Source: Aquipseudomonas alcaligenes NBRC 14159 (lineage in GTDB: Bacteria; Pseudomonadota; Gammaproteobacteria; Pseudomonadales; Pseudomonadaceae). From it: DNA of 64,000 nt. Position numbers and translations under genes: made by a program. Under the pieces are notes generated by a model. That model made no database searches and was not told where the DNA came from. It was given only the letters and a program-made list of their open reading frames with translations. Of this stretch, positions 55,370-63,998 are shown in pieces. The stretch's first letter is position 1. Each line of letters begins with the position of its first letter. The stretch lies in the NCBI RefSeq assembly GCF_000467105.1, contig NZ_BATI01000005.1, positions 186,001 through 250,000 of the forward strand, given 5' to 3'.

Positions 55370-55987
55370 GTGGCTGCAGACATAGCAATGCAAAAAAACT
55401 TCTTTATTTAATAGACTCAATTATCTTTTGATTTAAGCACCCAAAAAACTCGTCGCAAGGATCGCACATAGCGAATTATGGGATGGTAACAGCAAGCACC
55501 CAACTGGACACTTCTAATTATTACAACCCCACTGCCGCCGCTCTTCGGGAGCTTGGTAAAAATCACAAACATCAACTAAATTACGGCATATCAAGACACA
55601 AGAAAAAGTAAACCGCCACATATATTTCGATTATTTATCTATTTATTTTGTGCTTCGCGAATACTGACCCCAGGACTGTGCTTCACCGCCTTCGTCCGTC
55701 GCCTCTTTCCCTTCCGGGGGCTTCTGCGCCGTAGGCGTTTCAGGTTCGCAAAAATCGCTGCTACAAACACGCAGACAACCCGAGACCATAGGTCTCCCCG
55801 CCCCTCCGCATTTTAGATGATGTTTAAAAGCATTTTAGAGGCTACCCCTCCCCCCCGCAGCCCGCACAGAATCAGGCCTCTAGAAATGCCGATGCGCAGA
55901 TACCCCGTCATAGTGCGTATATAACCCGGGAGTTAGCGCAGAAAGCCCGGAGGCCTCTGCGCAGATACCCCGAAGGCTGTGTATAAA
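55370..55987. other. A+T-rich non-coding region with repeats, possible replication origin
   Basis: This stretch has no credible gene. Its first 250 bp are strongly A+T-rich. TGCGCAGATACCCCG occurs twice in direct orientation (55893-55907 and 55958-55972). Each copy is preceded, at different distances, by AGGCCTCT and followed by a GTATA-rich stretch. It lies at the 3' end of the TrfA-like replication gene, so it may contain iterons of an origin or a regulatory region. Two copies are few for a typical iteron array. Confidence 0.45.
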
Positions 55988-56893
55988 TCATACCTTTTTG
56001 CTTTTTTCGTGCGGGAGCCTTAACCATCGGACCGTTTCGAATCCGATTTCCCAATCACTGATGAGACGCTGCGTCTGTAGCTCGTCCAACGCCGCAGGCA
56101 AAGCCCGGCTGGTGAAATCCCGCAAGCGCCCCGTCGAACCACTCCATCGACGTAAGGACTCACATGAAATCGCATGCGGCCCGACCTTATGCCCGCAAAC
56201 ATAATTCTGAAGGTATTTGGCCAACGGGCTTTTCAAGCGAAGTCTGACACCCATGTCGATATAGGCAAGAAATTCGCTAGCAAATATAGAGACAACAACA
56301 GGATCCATCAAAATATAGTATCTTCCCCCAGCACCCCATATGAGCTCGCCTATAAGATGAAAGCTTTCACCCTCTCCAACGCCCTCAATAAAAATTTTTG
56401 TACTTGCCAGCCTTTTCATTGACCCTTCAAGCCTGCGATAGCTTTCCGAGGACAGGTCGTTACCACGACCTATGGCGCGTAGAAATGTTGATCGCTCAAA
56501 GCATATTGAATCTCCTGAGCAAGAACCCTGAGCAAGCTGGATAATATGCAGAAATACATCGTTATCGCACATATCCAGTTGTTCTCCACTGACTCTCACA
56601 CAGCAGTCTTTCCTACTTTCAATAACCTCATTCACCAACATTCGTCTCTGACCTTTCTTTAGACTCGAGAACAGACTTGTCCTGGTCCATGGAATTGGCA
56701 TCGCTGATGCCTTGCCAGGAAAGTATCGTATTTGATCAAGATTTTTCAGGGGCACTTCATCTAAACAAACAGACTCTGCAAGAAGCTCACTTTTAAGTTT
56801 GCTACGCTCAGCAGCCTCTGCGCTCCGTTTGTTCAGTTTCTCGATTGTGCTTGAGAGTCCCCCCCAAATTTTGCTGCGGGAGACCTCATGCAT
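55988..56893 (-). CDS. TrfA-like plasmid replication initiator
   Basis: A 301-residue protein. The pattern DNDVFLHIIQLAQG, FLRAIGRGND with SYRRLEGSMKRL, and LYIDMG-like/RLKSPLAKYLQNYV segments reads as the tandem winged-helix region of TrfA-type initiators of broad-host-range plasmids. Such proteins bind origin iterons and load the helicase. The gene is A+T-rich compared with its neighbours. The ATG overlaps the end of the AlpA-like gene by 8 nt. A replication gene suggests that the excised element can persist as a circle. Confidence 0.75.
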   Translation of the reverse strand: MHEVSRSKIWGGLSSTIEKLNKRSAEAAERSKLKSELLAESVCLDEVPLKNLDQIRYFPGKASAMPIPWTRTSLFSSLKKGQRRMLVNEVIESRKDCCVRVSGEQLDMCDNDVFLHIIQLAQGSCSGDSICFERSTFLRAIGRGNDLSSESYRRLEGSMKRLASTKIFIEGVGEGESFHLIGELIWGAGGRYYILMDPVVVSIFASEFLAYIDMGVRLRLKSPLAKYLQNYVCGHKVGPHAISCESLRRWSGSTGRLRDFTSRALPAALDELQTQRLISDWEIGFETVRWLRLPHEKSKKV

Positions 56894-57167
56894 GGCGGAG
56901 GCCCCCTCCGCTCACAACGGCTAAAGATTTCCGAGGCCGCCCTGGCTTCCGCTTTAACGTAGAGACTGGAATATCGTGCGGTGCAACATGCTGCTGCAAC
57001 CACCGATCAACATCTTCTCGGCGCCAAAGCAGCCGTCCAGCACCTGGAATACGGCAAACCGGAGGCAACTTAAAAGGGGTTTTGGAGTGCTGATTTTTGA
57101 TTGTGCCGGCAGACCGGCCCAGGATCTCAGCGAGATCATTGATTGTGAGAAGCTTTTCGAGCGGCAT
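56886..57167 (-). CDS. AlpA-like excisionase/regulator
   Basis: A 93-residue protein with an N-terminal helix-turn-helix of the AlpA/MerR-like excisionase fold (LTINDLAEILGRSAGTIKN, GRLLWRREDVDRWLQQ) and a basic tail (LKRKPGRPRK) like an AT-hook. GAGGA precedes the ATG. It is co-transcribed with the TrfA-like gene. It may regulate replication, act as excision factor for the integrase, or both. Confidence 0.82.
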   Translation of the reverse strand: MPLEKLLTINDLAEILGRSAGTIKNQHSKTPFKLPPVCRIPGAGRLLWRREDVDRWLQQHVAPHDIPVSTLKRKPGRPRKSLAVVSGGGLRHA

Positions 57168-57181
57168 GTCTCATCCTCGCC

Positions 57182-57204
57182 CGACCATATGAATCAAATG
57201 GTCG
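57182..57204 (-). promoter_or_regulatory. Operator-like inverted repeat upstream of the AlpA-like gene
   Basis: CGACCAT at 57182-57188 pairs with ATGGTCG at 57198-57204 around a 9-nt spacer, beginning 15 bp before the start codon. The spacing suits a dimeric helix-turn-helix regulator, possibly the AlpA-like protein itself. Confidence 0.4.
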
Positions 57205-57582
57205 AGTTAGGATGGGTCCGCGGCAGCGTAGGCGATTGACCACTTGCAGCTGCTGGTTCAGCCACAAGGTGGGATCGATCCATACGCGGGGTTGTGCCCT
57301 CAGTTTCCCACGCTCTCCTCCGCACGCTGCCAATTGGGTTCCGGCCCCATCAATGCCGGTGGCGTTGTGTCATCAGGCGATTGCCCACGTATGGGCATCC
57401 TTTCTTCCGCGGCAGTTTCGTCCGCTTACAACTGTCCACGGTGCCGGACCTAGGAACCCTGCTAACCCTCAACGGCAGCCACCATTACCAGATGATGGAC
57501 TCCCTCAGGCCAGGGCATTCTACGTACCTGCCGGCGCGCTTGATCGCAGACTAATCATCTGCGGTCATCCGCGCAACTGCCC

Positions 57583-57603
57583 TGGCACAATTTCGGCACA
57601 GTG
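57583..57603 (+). repeat. Candidate integrase arm-binding site, right end
   Basis: Matches 14993-15013 at 19 of 21 positions in the same orientation (TGGCACA and GGCACAGTG). It lies 126 bp inside the right attachment site. Confidence 0.5.
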
Positions 57604-57720
57604 AACTTGTGCCAAGCGATGATCAAGGGTTACCAAGAATGACACTTACGAACGCCTTAACCCCTTCTATTACGGGCACTCTCCGCCTGAAATGCTGACT
57701 TCAAGCTCGTCCAAGGAATA

Positions 57721-57798
57721 TCAATTTTTGCAGTTGCACTGCAAGGGGCCGACGGGGAAGGTTTCGCGGATCAGGCTGGTTTGTGGACTGTCGGTCAT
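57721..57798 (-). pseudogene. Displaced native 5' end of the MBL hydrolase gene
   Basis: The frame reads MTDSPQTSLIRETFPVGPLQ and then CNCKN before a stop. From ETFPVGPLQCNC it is the same as the hydrolase at the left boundary, which continues there into the full protein. The first residues are the ancestral N-terminus. The ATG overlaps the AraC regulator stop codon by ATGA, so the two genes were translationally coupled before the element inserted. Confidence 0.9.
57729..57765 (-). repeat. attR, direct repeat at right element boundary
   Basis: The 37-bp match to 14906-14942, 35 of 37 positions identical, including the dyad TGCAGT-TGC-ACTGCA. It marks the right end of the element. Confidence 0.88.
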
Positions 57799-58838
57799 CG
57801 GGCGTTCTCCTCGGGCGTCACGGGGCGGGCACGATAATCCGTCGGCGCCCTGCCCGTCCATTTACGGAAGGCGCGGCGGAAGTTGGATGGATCGCTGAAC
57901 CCCAGCAGCACGGCGATCTCGAACAACGGCAGGTGCGTGGTCTCCAGGTACTGCAGGGCCAGGCGCTTACGCACCTCGTCGAGCACCTGCTGGTAACTGG
58001 TGCCCGCAGCAGCCAGGTGGCGGCGCAGGCTGCGGCCGCTGGTGTGCAGGGCGCTGGCAGCGCTGTCCAGGTTGGGGAATTCGCCTGGGCGCGCCAGCAG
58101 CAGGCGGCGCAGGCGGCTGAGCAGCCCCTCCTGCACATCGAGGCTGGCCAGCAAGGCCTCGCACTGCTGCTCGCACATCTGCATGGTGGCGGGGTTGGCC
58201 AGGGCCATGGGCCGGTCCAGATAGTCGCGCGGCAGACGGAACCAGTGCCATGGCTGGTCGAAGGCCGCCACCACGCCGAACGCCTCGTGATAGCGCGTGG
58301 CATGTACGGGCTCGGGATAGGCAAAGCCGATCTCTACGCCCTGTGGAGGCTCGCCGAGCAGGAACTGAGCGATCGCATACAGGCTGCCGAACAGACCTTC
58401 GGCGGCGAAGCGACTGAGCATGCCCAGCGGAATCGACTCACTGGCACGCAGCTCCAGTGAGTCAGGACTGTCCACCAACTCGAGGTCGAAGGTCAGTCCC
58501 AGCACCCGGTAGTAGCGCAGGGCAAAGTGCACGGCCTTGCCCAGGTTGGCACTGGACAACAGGGCATAGCCGAGGATGCCATGGGCCGAGGCATTGAGGC
58601 GCAGGCCGAGCAACAGGCCGAGCGCCGGTTCATCGCAGCGCAGCAGGGCGGCGCTGGCGAGCTGGTGGAAGTCGGTTAGGGACAACCGGCCGGTCGGGCT
58701 GTGCAACTGTTCCGCGCGCAGGCCGGCGGCGCTCAGCAACTGCTCGCGGCCGACACCGAGTTCGCCAGCCAGTTGGAGCAGCGCTTCGGCATAGGTCACA
58801 GGAACCAGCTCGGAACTCAGGGTCAGAGGTTTGCTCAT
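57795..58838 (-). CDS. AraC-family transcriptional regulator, OruR-like
   Basis: A 347-residue regulator. The N-terminal ligand-binding domain of the PF12625 type (VTYAEALLQLAGELGVGREQ) is followed by a C-terminal AraC helix-turn-helix pair (ASALHTSGRSLRRHL; FEIAVLLGFSDPSNFRRAF and KWTGRAPTDYR). Gene order resembles that around P. aeruginosa OruR, a regulator of ornithine use; this parallel is from memory. No good ribosome binding site was found, so the start follows the family pattern. Its stop codon overlaps the truncated MBL 5' end, and the element has separated it from the rest of that gene. It is divergent from the PF10118 hydrolase gene. Confidence 0.88.
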   Translation of the reverse strand: MSKPLTLSSELVPVTYAEALLQLAGELGVGREQLLSAAGLRAEQLHSPTGRLSLTDFHQLASAALLRCDEPALGLLLGLRLNASAHGILGYALLSSANLGKAVHFALRYYRVLGLTFDLELVDSPDSLELRASESIPLGMLSRFAAEGLFGSLYAIAQFLLGEPPQGVEIGFAYPEPVHATRYHEAFGVVAAFDQPWHWFRLPRDYLDRPMALANPATMQMCEQQCEALLASLDVQEGLLSRLRRLLLARPGEFPNLDSAASALHTSGRSLRRHLAAAGTSYQQVLDEVRKRLALQYLETTHLPLFEIAVLLGFSDPSNFRRAFRKWTGRAPTDYRARPVTPEENAR

Positions 58839-58956
58839 AGGCACCGCGCCAGCCATTGGCCAGATATGACCTTCAAGTTGGCTGAAGATAACCTTGTCCG
58901 GGAAAAGCCCACAAGCCCATAGTCCTTGCACTGATAACAACAAGATGGGAGGCCGC

Positions 58957-59787
58957 ATGCACTGCCAGACCCCGCACGACCTGCTGATCAAGCCGCGTCA
59001 GCCCGAATTCGCCCTGCCCTCGCCCTGGCTGCGCCACTGGCACGGCGGCGACGCCTTCAAGAGCCACTTCTTCGATGCCATGTCGTTGCTGTTTCCCGAC
59101 GGCGAGCGCTTCTTCATCGACGCGGTGCGCGCCTACCGCGACCAGGTGACCGACCCGCAGCAGCAGGCACAGATTCGCGGCTTCATCGGCCAGGAGGCGC
59201 ATCACAGTCGTGAGCACCAGCACTACAGCGAAGCCCTGCGCGAGAGCGGCTACGACCTCGATTATCTGGAACGACGCCTGAAGAAGCGCCTGGCCTTCGT
59301 GCGCAAGCATCTGCCGCCCAAGGTACACCTGGCAGCGACCACGGCAGTGGAGCACCTGACCGCGATCATGGCCGACGCCATCCTGCAGAACCCGGAATGG
59401 CTGGAGGGCGCCGATCCGACCATGGCGCGCCTGTGGCGCTGGCATGCACTGGAGGAGAGCGAGCACAAGGCGGTAGCGTTCGACCTCTACCAGCAGGTCT
59501 GCGGCAAGGTCTGGCTGCGGCGCCGCGCCATGCTGCAGAGCACCTTCTTCTTCACCCTGGACACGATCAAGGGCCTGGTGCACATGCTGCGCCGCGACGG
59601 TTTGCTGTGGAACTGGCGAATCTGGCGCGACGGCCTGGGCTGGCTGTGGGGCAGTCGCGGCATCCTGAAGCCGCTGGTGCAGGCCTATTTCGACTTCTAC
59701 CGGGCCGACTTCCACCCCTGGCAGCACGACAACCTGCAGGTGATCCTGGAGCGGCGCCGCGAGTTCGACCCGCTGGAAGTCAGCTGA
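58957..59787 (+). CDS. PF10118 metal-dependent hydrolase
   Basis: A 276-residue protein. Glu and His residues in EAHHSREHQHY and ALEESEHKAVAFDLY form a ferritin-like diiron pattern, as in the PF10118 family annotated as predicted metal-dependent hydrolases. The substrate is unknown. GGGAGG precedes the ATG. It is divergent from the AraC gene and may be its target. Its last 8 bp overlap the end of the convergent MalT-like gene. Confidence 0.9.
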   Translation: MHCQTPHDLLIKPRQPEFALPSPWLRHWHGGDAFKSHFFDAMSLLFPDGERFFIDAVRAYRDQVTDPQQQAQIRGFIGQEAHHSREHQHYSEALRESGYDLDYLERRLKKRLAFVRKHLPPKVHLAATTAVEHLTAIMADAILQNPEWLEGADPTMARLWRWHALEESEHKAVAFDLYQQVCGKVWLRRRAMLQSTFFFTLDTIKGLVHMLRRDGLLWNWRIWRDGLGWLWGSRGILKPLVQAYFDFYRADFHPWQHDNLQVILERRREFDPLEVS

Positions 59788-62512
59788 TCAGCCCCAGTCC
59801 CTTGGCCCGGGCCACGGCCTGGGTACGTCGCTCCACACCGAGTTTGCTGTTGATGTGGCGGGCGTGCGTCTTGACCGTGTGCAGAGAGATGAACAGGCGC
59901 TCGCTGATCTCCTGATTGGAGCAACCCAGGGCGATCAGCCGCAACACCGCCAGCTCGCGGGTACTCAGCGCTTCGGCGGCGCCGACCGGTACCGGCTCGA
60001 CCGCAACCTCATCCGGCAGGCAGCGACGCAGTGCTTCGCCCAGCGCGGAAACCGGCGCCGTCTGCAGCTGCGCCCTCAGCCAACCCGGTTGATGGGCGAG
60101 CAGCTCGTAGAACGGCAGCAACGCTCCACCGCTGGCCAACTCCAGGCCCGCCAGCAGCTGCTGCTGGGCATCACGCTCGCGACCACCGGCATACAGCAGC
60201 AGGCTCAGCTGAACCTGGGCAAAAACGCCCAACAGCTGCCCACCCTGGGTCTGGGCGCGCTGGGTCAGCGCCCGCAGGCGCCGCTCTGCGGCCTCCAGTT
60301 GGCCCGTGCGCCGCTCCAGGGCGGCACGCTGCAGTTCGATGTGCAACGGCAGCTGCGGGTGGAATTCAGGCGCAGCGGCCGCCGGCTCGCCGCCGTAGGT
60401 CTCGGCCAGGCGCAACAACCAGGCATTGGCCAGCTCGACCTGGCCCTGGCTGAGCCACAACTCGCACTTGGTCACGGTAATCATCGCCAGGTAATACACC
60501 GGCGGCACATCCCAGACGTGCATCAGGCGCTCGGCCTCGGCCAGCAGGGCGAATGCCTCATTGAGCCGCCCCAGTCGCCCCTCCTGACTGGCCAGGATGC
60601 AGTAGCCGACCAGCAGGCTGATATCACGGCAGCTGCGCGCCTCGGTGATGCCAGCCTGCAAACGCTCACGGGCCTGCTCCGGACACAGGCGCAGGGCGAG
60701 CAGGAAACCTTCGTACAGGGTCAGCCGCGCACGTACCGCATACGCTCGCTGGCTCGGCAAGCCACGCAGGCGCTCGAGACCGGCTCGTACCTCCTCCAGC
60801 GCACGGAGGATCTCGCCGCGGGCCAGCAGCACACGACCGCGATCGTAGTGACAGAAGGCCTCGAACAGCGGATTGCCGTGGCGCTGCGCCAGTTCCAGCG
60901 CCTCGCGATTGAGGCCGCGTGCGCGCCACAGATCGCCCCGCACCACCGCCAGGTTGGCCAGCGTGGACAGGCACAGCAGGCGCGAGCCGTAGTGCTGGCT
61001 GGGCATGCCTGCCAGCGCCTGACTGCAGTACAGCTCGGCGTTATCGCTGTCACCGCGACCACGGGCAATCACGCCACTGATGGCCAGCCATTGCGCCAGC
61101 AACGACTGCTGCTCGGCGCCGCTGGGGGCCGGCAGGAAGCGCTGCAGGTGGTTGGCCAGGTCTTCCGCCGCATCCAGCTGACAGGCCAGGGCCAGCGCCC
61201 AGCTGTAGAGCAGGATCAGCCGCGGGGTGCTGGTCAGCAGGCTGTCGGGCAGGTCCATCTTCCAGCGCAGCAGCATGGCGACGTTCTGCTCGGCCAGCAG
61301 ATGCTCCTCGGAGAAGTTCTGCACCAGGCTGGCCGCCACATCCGGCTGACCGGCACGCAGGGCCTGCTCGACCGCCTCGTCCAGGCGCCCCTGGGCGCTG
61401 AACCAGCGACAGGCACGCAGGTGCAGACGAGACAACGGCTGAGACAGCTGGCTGGCCGGATTGGCACGCAGCAGATCGGAGAACAGGTGGTGGTAACGGA
61501 ACCAGTGGCCCTGCTCGTCCAGCGGCACCAGAAACACCTGATGCGCCTGCAGGTGCTGGAGCATGGCGGCACTGTCATGGCTATCGCGCACCGCATCGCA
61601 CAGTTCGGCACAGAAGCGATCGAGGCAGGCGGTGTCATAGAGAAAGGCCTGCAGTTCGGGCGGCTGGCGCTCGATCACCTCCTCCAGCAGGTAATCGCGG
61701 ATCATGCCCTGGGCGCCGTGCAGACCACGCTCGCCTTCGGCGGCAGTGAGCAGCCACAGGCGCAAGCCAGCGGCCCAACCCTCGCTGCGTTGCAGAAGGT
61801 TGTCCAGCGCCTCGCCAGGCAGCTCGGCCCCCTGTTCGGAAAGCAACTCACGGGTCTCGTCGAGGGTCAGGCGCAGATCCTGTTCCTGCAGCTCCAGCAG
61901 TTGCCGCGACAGGCGCAGGCGGGCCAGGTGCCAGTCGGGGCGCTGGCGGCTGGTCACCAGCACCAGCATGCCGGCCGGCAGGTGATTGAGGAAAAACTGC
62001 AGGCAGCGATCCAGCACCGCCCCCTGGGCCAGGTGGTAATCATCCAGCACCAGCAGCAGCGGACTGGTAGGATCGAGGCGTTCGCCCAGCTCATCGAGCA
62101 AGCCGTCCAGCCATTCCTCGAAGGCGAACGGCTGGTGGCGCTGGCGCATCTTCAACAGCCCCAGGGCCTCATCGCCAATCCGCGGGAAATGCTGACGCAG
62201 TCCCTCCAGCAGGCGCTCGAGGAAACGCCCGGGATCACCATCGCGCCGGTTGAGGCTGAGCCACAGGCTCTGCCAGTGGGCAGGCAGACGCTCGCAGAAC
62301 TCCACGGCGAGCGAACTCTTGCCGAAACCGGCCGGCGCACACACCAGCAGCAGGCGCCCGTCCATGCCCTCTTCCAGGCGCTCACACAGACGCGGCCGCA
62401 ACACATGCCCGGCAGGCAATGGAGGACGGAAGAAGCGACCCTCACCGGCGGAAACCGGAAAGCTGGCGAGAGCGGGAGAGCTAGACAGATCGGTCACGGG
62501 CGGAGTCGACAT
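59780..62512 (-). CDS. MalT-type LuxR-family regulator
   Basis: A 910-residue regulator. A STAND ATPase domain (Walker A APAGFGKSS near residue 62, LLLVLDDYHLA near 150) is followed by a helical repeat region (about 350-830) and a C-terminal LuxR helix-turn-helix (LSTRELAVLRLIALGCSNQE, HTVKTHARHI). Such regulators activate transcription on binding ATP and an inducer. The DUF1329 gene lies upstream on the same strand and is a possible target. The inducer is unknown. Confidence 0.94.
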   Translation of the reverse strand: MSTPPVTDLSSSPALASFPVSAGEGRFFRPPLPAGHVLRPRLCERLEEGMDGRLLLVCAPAGFGKSSLAVEFCERLPAHWQSLWLSLNRRDGDPGRFLERLLEGLRQHFPRIGDEALGLLKMRQRHQPFAFEEWLDGLLDELGERLDPTSPLLLVLDDYHLAQGAVLDRCLQFFLNHLPAGMLVLVTSRQRPDWHLARLRLSRQLLELQEQDLRLTLDETRELLSEQGAELPGEALDNLLQRSEGWAAGLRLWLLTAAEGERGLHGAQGMIRDYLLEEVIERQPPELQAFLYDTACLDRFCAELCDAVRDSHDSAAMLQHLQAHQVFLVPLDEQGHWFRYHHLFSDLLRANPASQLSQPLSRLHLRACRWFSAQGRLDEAVEQALRAGQPDVAASLVQNFSEEHLLAEQNVAMLLRWKMDLPDSLLTSTPRLILLYSWALALACQLDAAEDLANHLQRFLPAPSGAEQQSLLAQWLAISGVIARGRGDSDNAELYCSQALAGMPSQHYGSRLLCLSTLANLAVVRGDLWRARGLNREALELAQRHGNPLFEAFCHYDRGRVLLARGEILRALEEVRAGLERLRGLPSQRAYAVRARLTLYEGFLLALRLCPEQARERLQAGITEARSCRDISLLVGYCILASQEGRLGRLNEAFALLAEAERLMHVWDVPPVYYLAMITVTKCELWLSQGQVELANAWLLRLAETYGGEPAAAAPEFHPQLPLHIELQRAALERRTGQLEAAERRLRALTQRAQTQGGQLLGVFAQVQLSLLLYAGGRERDAQQQLLAGLELASGGALLPFYELLAHQPGWLRAQLQTAPVSALGEALRRCLPDEVAVEPVPVGAAEALSTRELAVLRLIALGCSNQEISERLFISLHTVKTHARHINSKLGVERRTQAVARAKGLGLIS

Positions 62513-62586
62513 CCAGGCGCGAAATGTCCGCAGACTATCCGCTCACGCCGTGCATTTGAAGTCCACCCCGTCCGCCAGAAACGAAA

Positions 62587-62607
62587 AAGCCGGCACTAGG
62601 CCGGCTT
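62587..62607 (-). terminator. Rho-independent terminator after the DUF1329 gene
   Basis: An 8-bp stem (AAGCCGGC at 62587-62594 with 62600-62607) around a 5-nt loop is followed by T5 on the minus strand, 17 nt after the stop codon. Confidence 0.88.
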
Positions 62608-62624
62608 CTTCGATCACGCGACGA

Positions 62625-63998
62625 TTAACGCACGCCAGCCTGACGCAGGGCTGCCGGGGTGTAATCGCTGGTCGCGGCCTTGTAGTTGAAGTCGTAGGAC
62701 TGTTTCTCCTCGTTCTTCATACCCAGGGCCAGATAACGACCGGAGATGATGTCGTGCAGCGTCTCCACGGTGTACCACGGCACTTGCTTGTCGTAGTAGT
62801 ACTGGGAATGAGCCTCGGCGACACGCCACAGGGCGCCACGACCGTCGTAGTGGTCGATCACCGCGGCTTGCCAGCTGTCCTCGTCGATGAACACATCACG
62901 CTTGGCGTAGATGTGGCGCTCGCCGGCCTTCAGGGTACCGGTCACGTGCCACACGCGGTGCAGCTCGTAGCGAGTGTGCTCCGGGTTCAGGTGGCCGGCC
63001 TTGATGATGTCGGCATACTTCAGCTTCGGCGAGTCCAGCTTGTAGGAGTTGTACGGAATGTAGATCTCCTTCTTGCCGTTCAGCTTCCAGTCGTAACGGT
63101 CAGGAGCACCGTTGTACATGTCGAAGTTGTCGGAAGTACGCAGACCGTCGGCGGCGGTACCCGGGCCGTCGTAGGACACCTGCGGAGCGCGGCGCACGCG
63201 GCGCTGACCGGCGTTGTACAGCCAGGCCAGACGCGGCTCCTTCACCTGGTTCAGGGTCTCGTGGACCAGCAGAACGTTACCGGCCAGACGCGCCGGCGCG
63301 GTCACGCGCTGCTTGAAGTAGAACAGGATGTTGCTCGGCTTGCTCGGATCGTAGTCGGTCAGGCTGGTCGGGAAGGTGAACTCATCCTGGAAGTAAACCA
63401 GGCTGTAGGAACCGTTGGGCTGCGGAGTAGCCTGGGTCACCAGACGACGCACGCTGCCGCCGCGATAGCGGGTGATCTGGTTCCAGATCGCTTCCAGGCC
63501 GTTCTGCGGAATCGGGAAGGGATACGCGGTCTTGAAGTTTTCCAGACCGTTACCGCCCTCAACCAGCTTGGTGTTGACGGCGTTGGCCTTCACATCCTCC
63601 AGCACGCTCTGCGGAGCGGTAGCGGAGCGATGAGTCGGGTACACCGGAATCTTGAAGCTGTCCGGGTAGCGCTTGAACATGGCGACCTGACCAGGGGTCA
63701 GCTTGTCCTTGTACTGCTCGACGTTCTGCGCAGTGATAGTGAACAGCGGTTGCTCGCTGGCGAACGGGTCGGACAGGAAGCCACGATCATCCACGGTGCC
63801 GGCGTTCTTCGGCAGACCACCAGTCCACTCCGGGATGGAACCATCGGCGTTACCGGCCTTCTCGGCACCCAGCGGGGTCAAGGTGGTGCCCAGCTTGGCG
63901 GCCTCGTCGGCAGAAACAGCAGCCATGACACTGGTGGCGAGCAGGGACAGCGCCAGGACGCCGGATTGCAGCATGTACTTTGTTGTTTTCATTTGCAT
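62625..63998 (-). CDS. DUF1329 secreted protein
   Basis: A 457-residue precursor with a Sec signal peptide (YMLQSGVLALSLLATSVMA, cleavage near AAVSA) and a DUF1329 domain resembling the LolA/LolB-like fold of outer-membrane-associated proteins. Conserved blocks include IPEWTGGLP, GNGLENFKTAYPFPIP and the ending GRYLALGM. In pseudomonads such genes commonly sit with a DUF1302 gene and outer-membrane transport or catabolic functions, with a LuxR-type regulator nearby. A second ATG two codons later (63992) is the more likely start. The window edge hides the upstream partner. Confidence 0.9.
   Translation of the reverse strand: MQMKTTKYMLQSGVLALSLLATSVMAAVSADEAAKLGTTLTPLGAEKAGNADGSIPEWTGGLPKNAGTVDDRGFLSDPFASEQPLFTITAQNVEQYKDKLTPGQVAMFKRYPDSFKIPVYPTHRSATAPQSVLEDVKANAVNTKLVEGGNGLENFKTAYPFPIPQNGLEAIWNQITRYRGGSVRRLVTQATPQPNGSYSLVYFQDEFTFPTSLTDYDPSKPSNILFYFKQRVTAPARLAGNVLLVHETLNQVKEPRLAWLYNAGQRRVRRAPQVSYDGPGTAADGLRTSDNFDMYNGAPDRYDWKLNGKKEIYIPYNSYKLDSPKLKYADIIKAGHLNPEHTRYELHRVWHVTGTLKAGERHIYAKRDVFIDEDSWQAAVIDHYDGRGALWRVAEAHSQYYYDKQVPWYTVETLHDIISGRYLALGMKNEEKQSYDFNYKAATSDYTPAALRQAGVR

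Larger units (their letters stand above)
57168..57720. other. Right-end non-coding region of the element
   Basis: It contains an operator-like inverted repeat, a candidate integrase arm site and no credible gene. Open frames here lack ribosome binding sites and have low-complexity products. Confidence 0.5.
14906..57765. mobile_element. Integrative mobilizable element, about 42.8 kb
   Basis: It is bounded by a 37-bp direct repeat (35 identical positions) that is part of the MBL hydrolase coding sequence. It contains an inward-reading tyrosine integrase at the left end, defence genes, a MobF relaxase with TrwA-like accessory gene, an StbABC-like operon, a TrfA-like replication initiator and an AlpA-like regulator. 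Base composition is more A+T-rich than the flanks, most clearly in the hsdS target-recognition regions and around 55.4-56.8 kb. No coupling protein or mating-pair genes were seen, so transfer would need a helper. Confidence 0.9.

Noticed and set aside
55893..55972. CRISPR array from the direct repeats
   Set aside because: Only two 15-bp copies with one 50-bp interval, and no cas genes in the window.
57212..57604. Open frame at the right end of the element
   Set aside because: No ribosome binding site, low-complexity product, and it covers the candidate operator and arm site region.
14906..57765. Prophage
   Set aside because: An integrase is present, but no capsid, tail, terminase or lysis genes were found; relaxase and replication genes point to a mobilizable element.
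59855..62599. Open frame of 914 codons on the plus strand
   Set aside because: Antisense to the MalT-type regulator, low-complexity Gln/Leu/Ala composition, no start signal.
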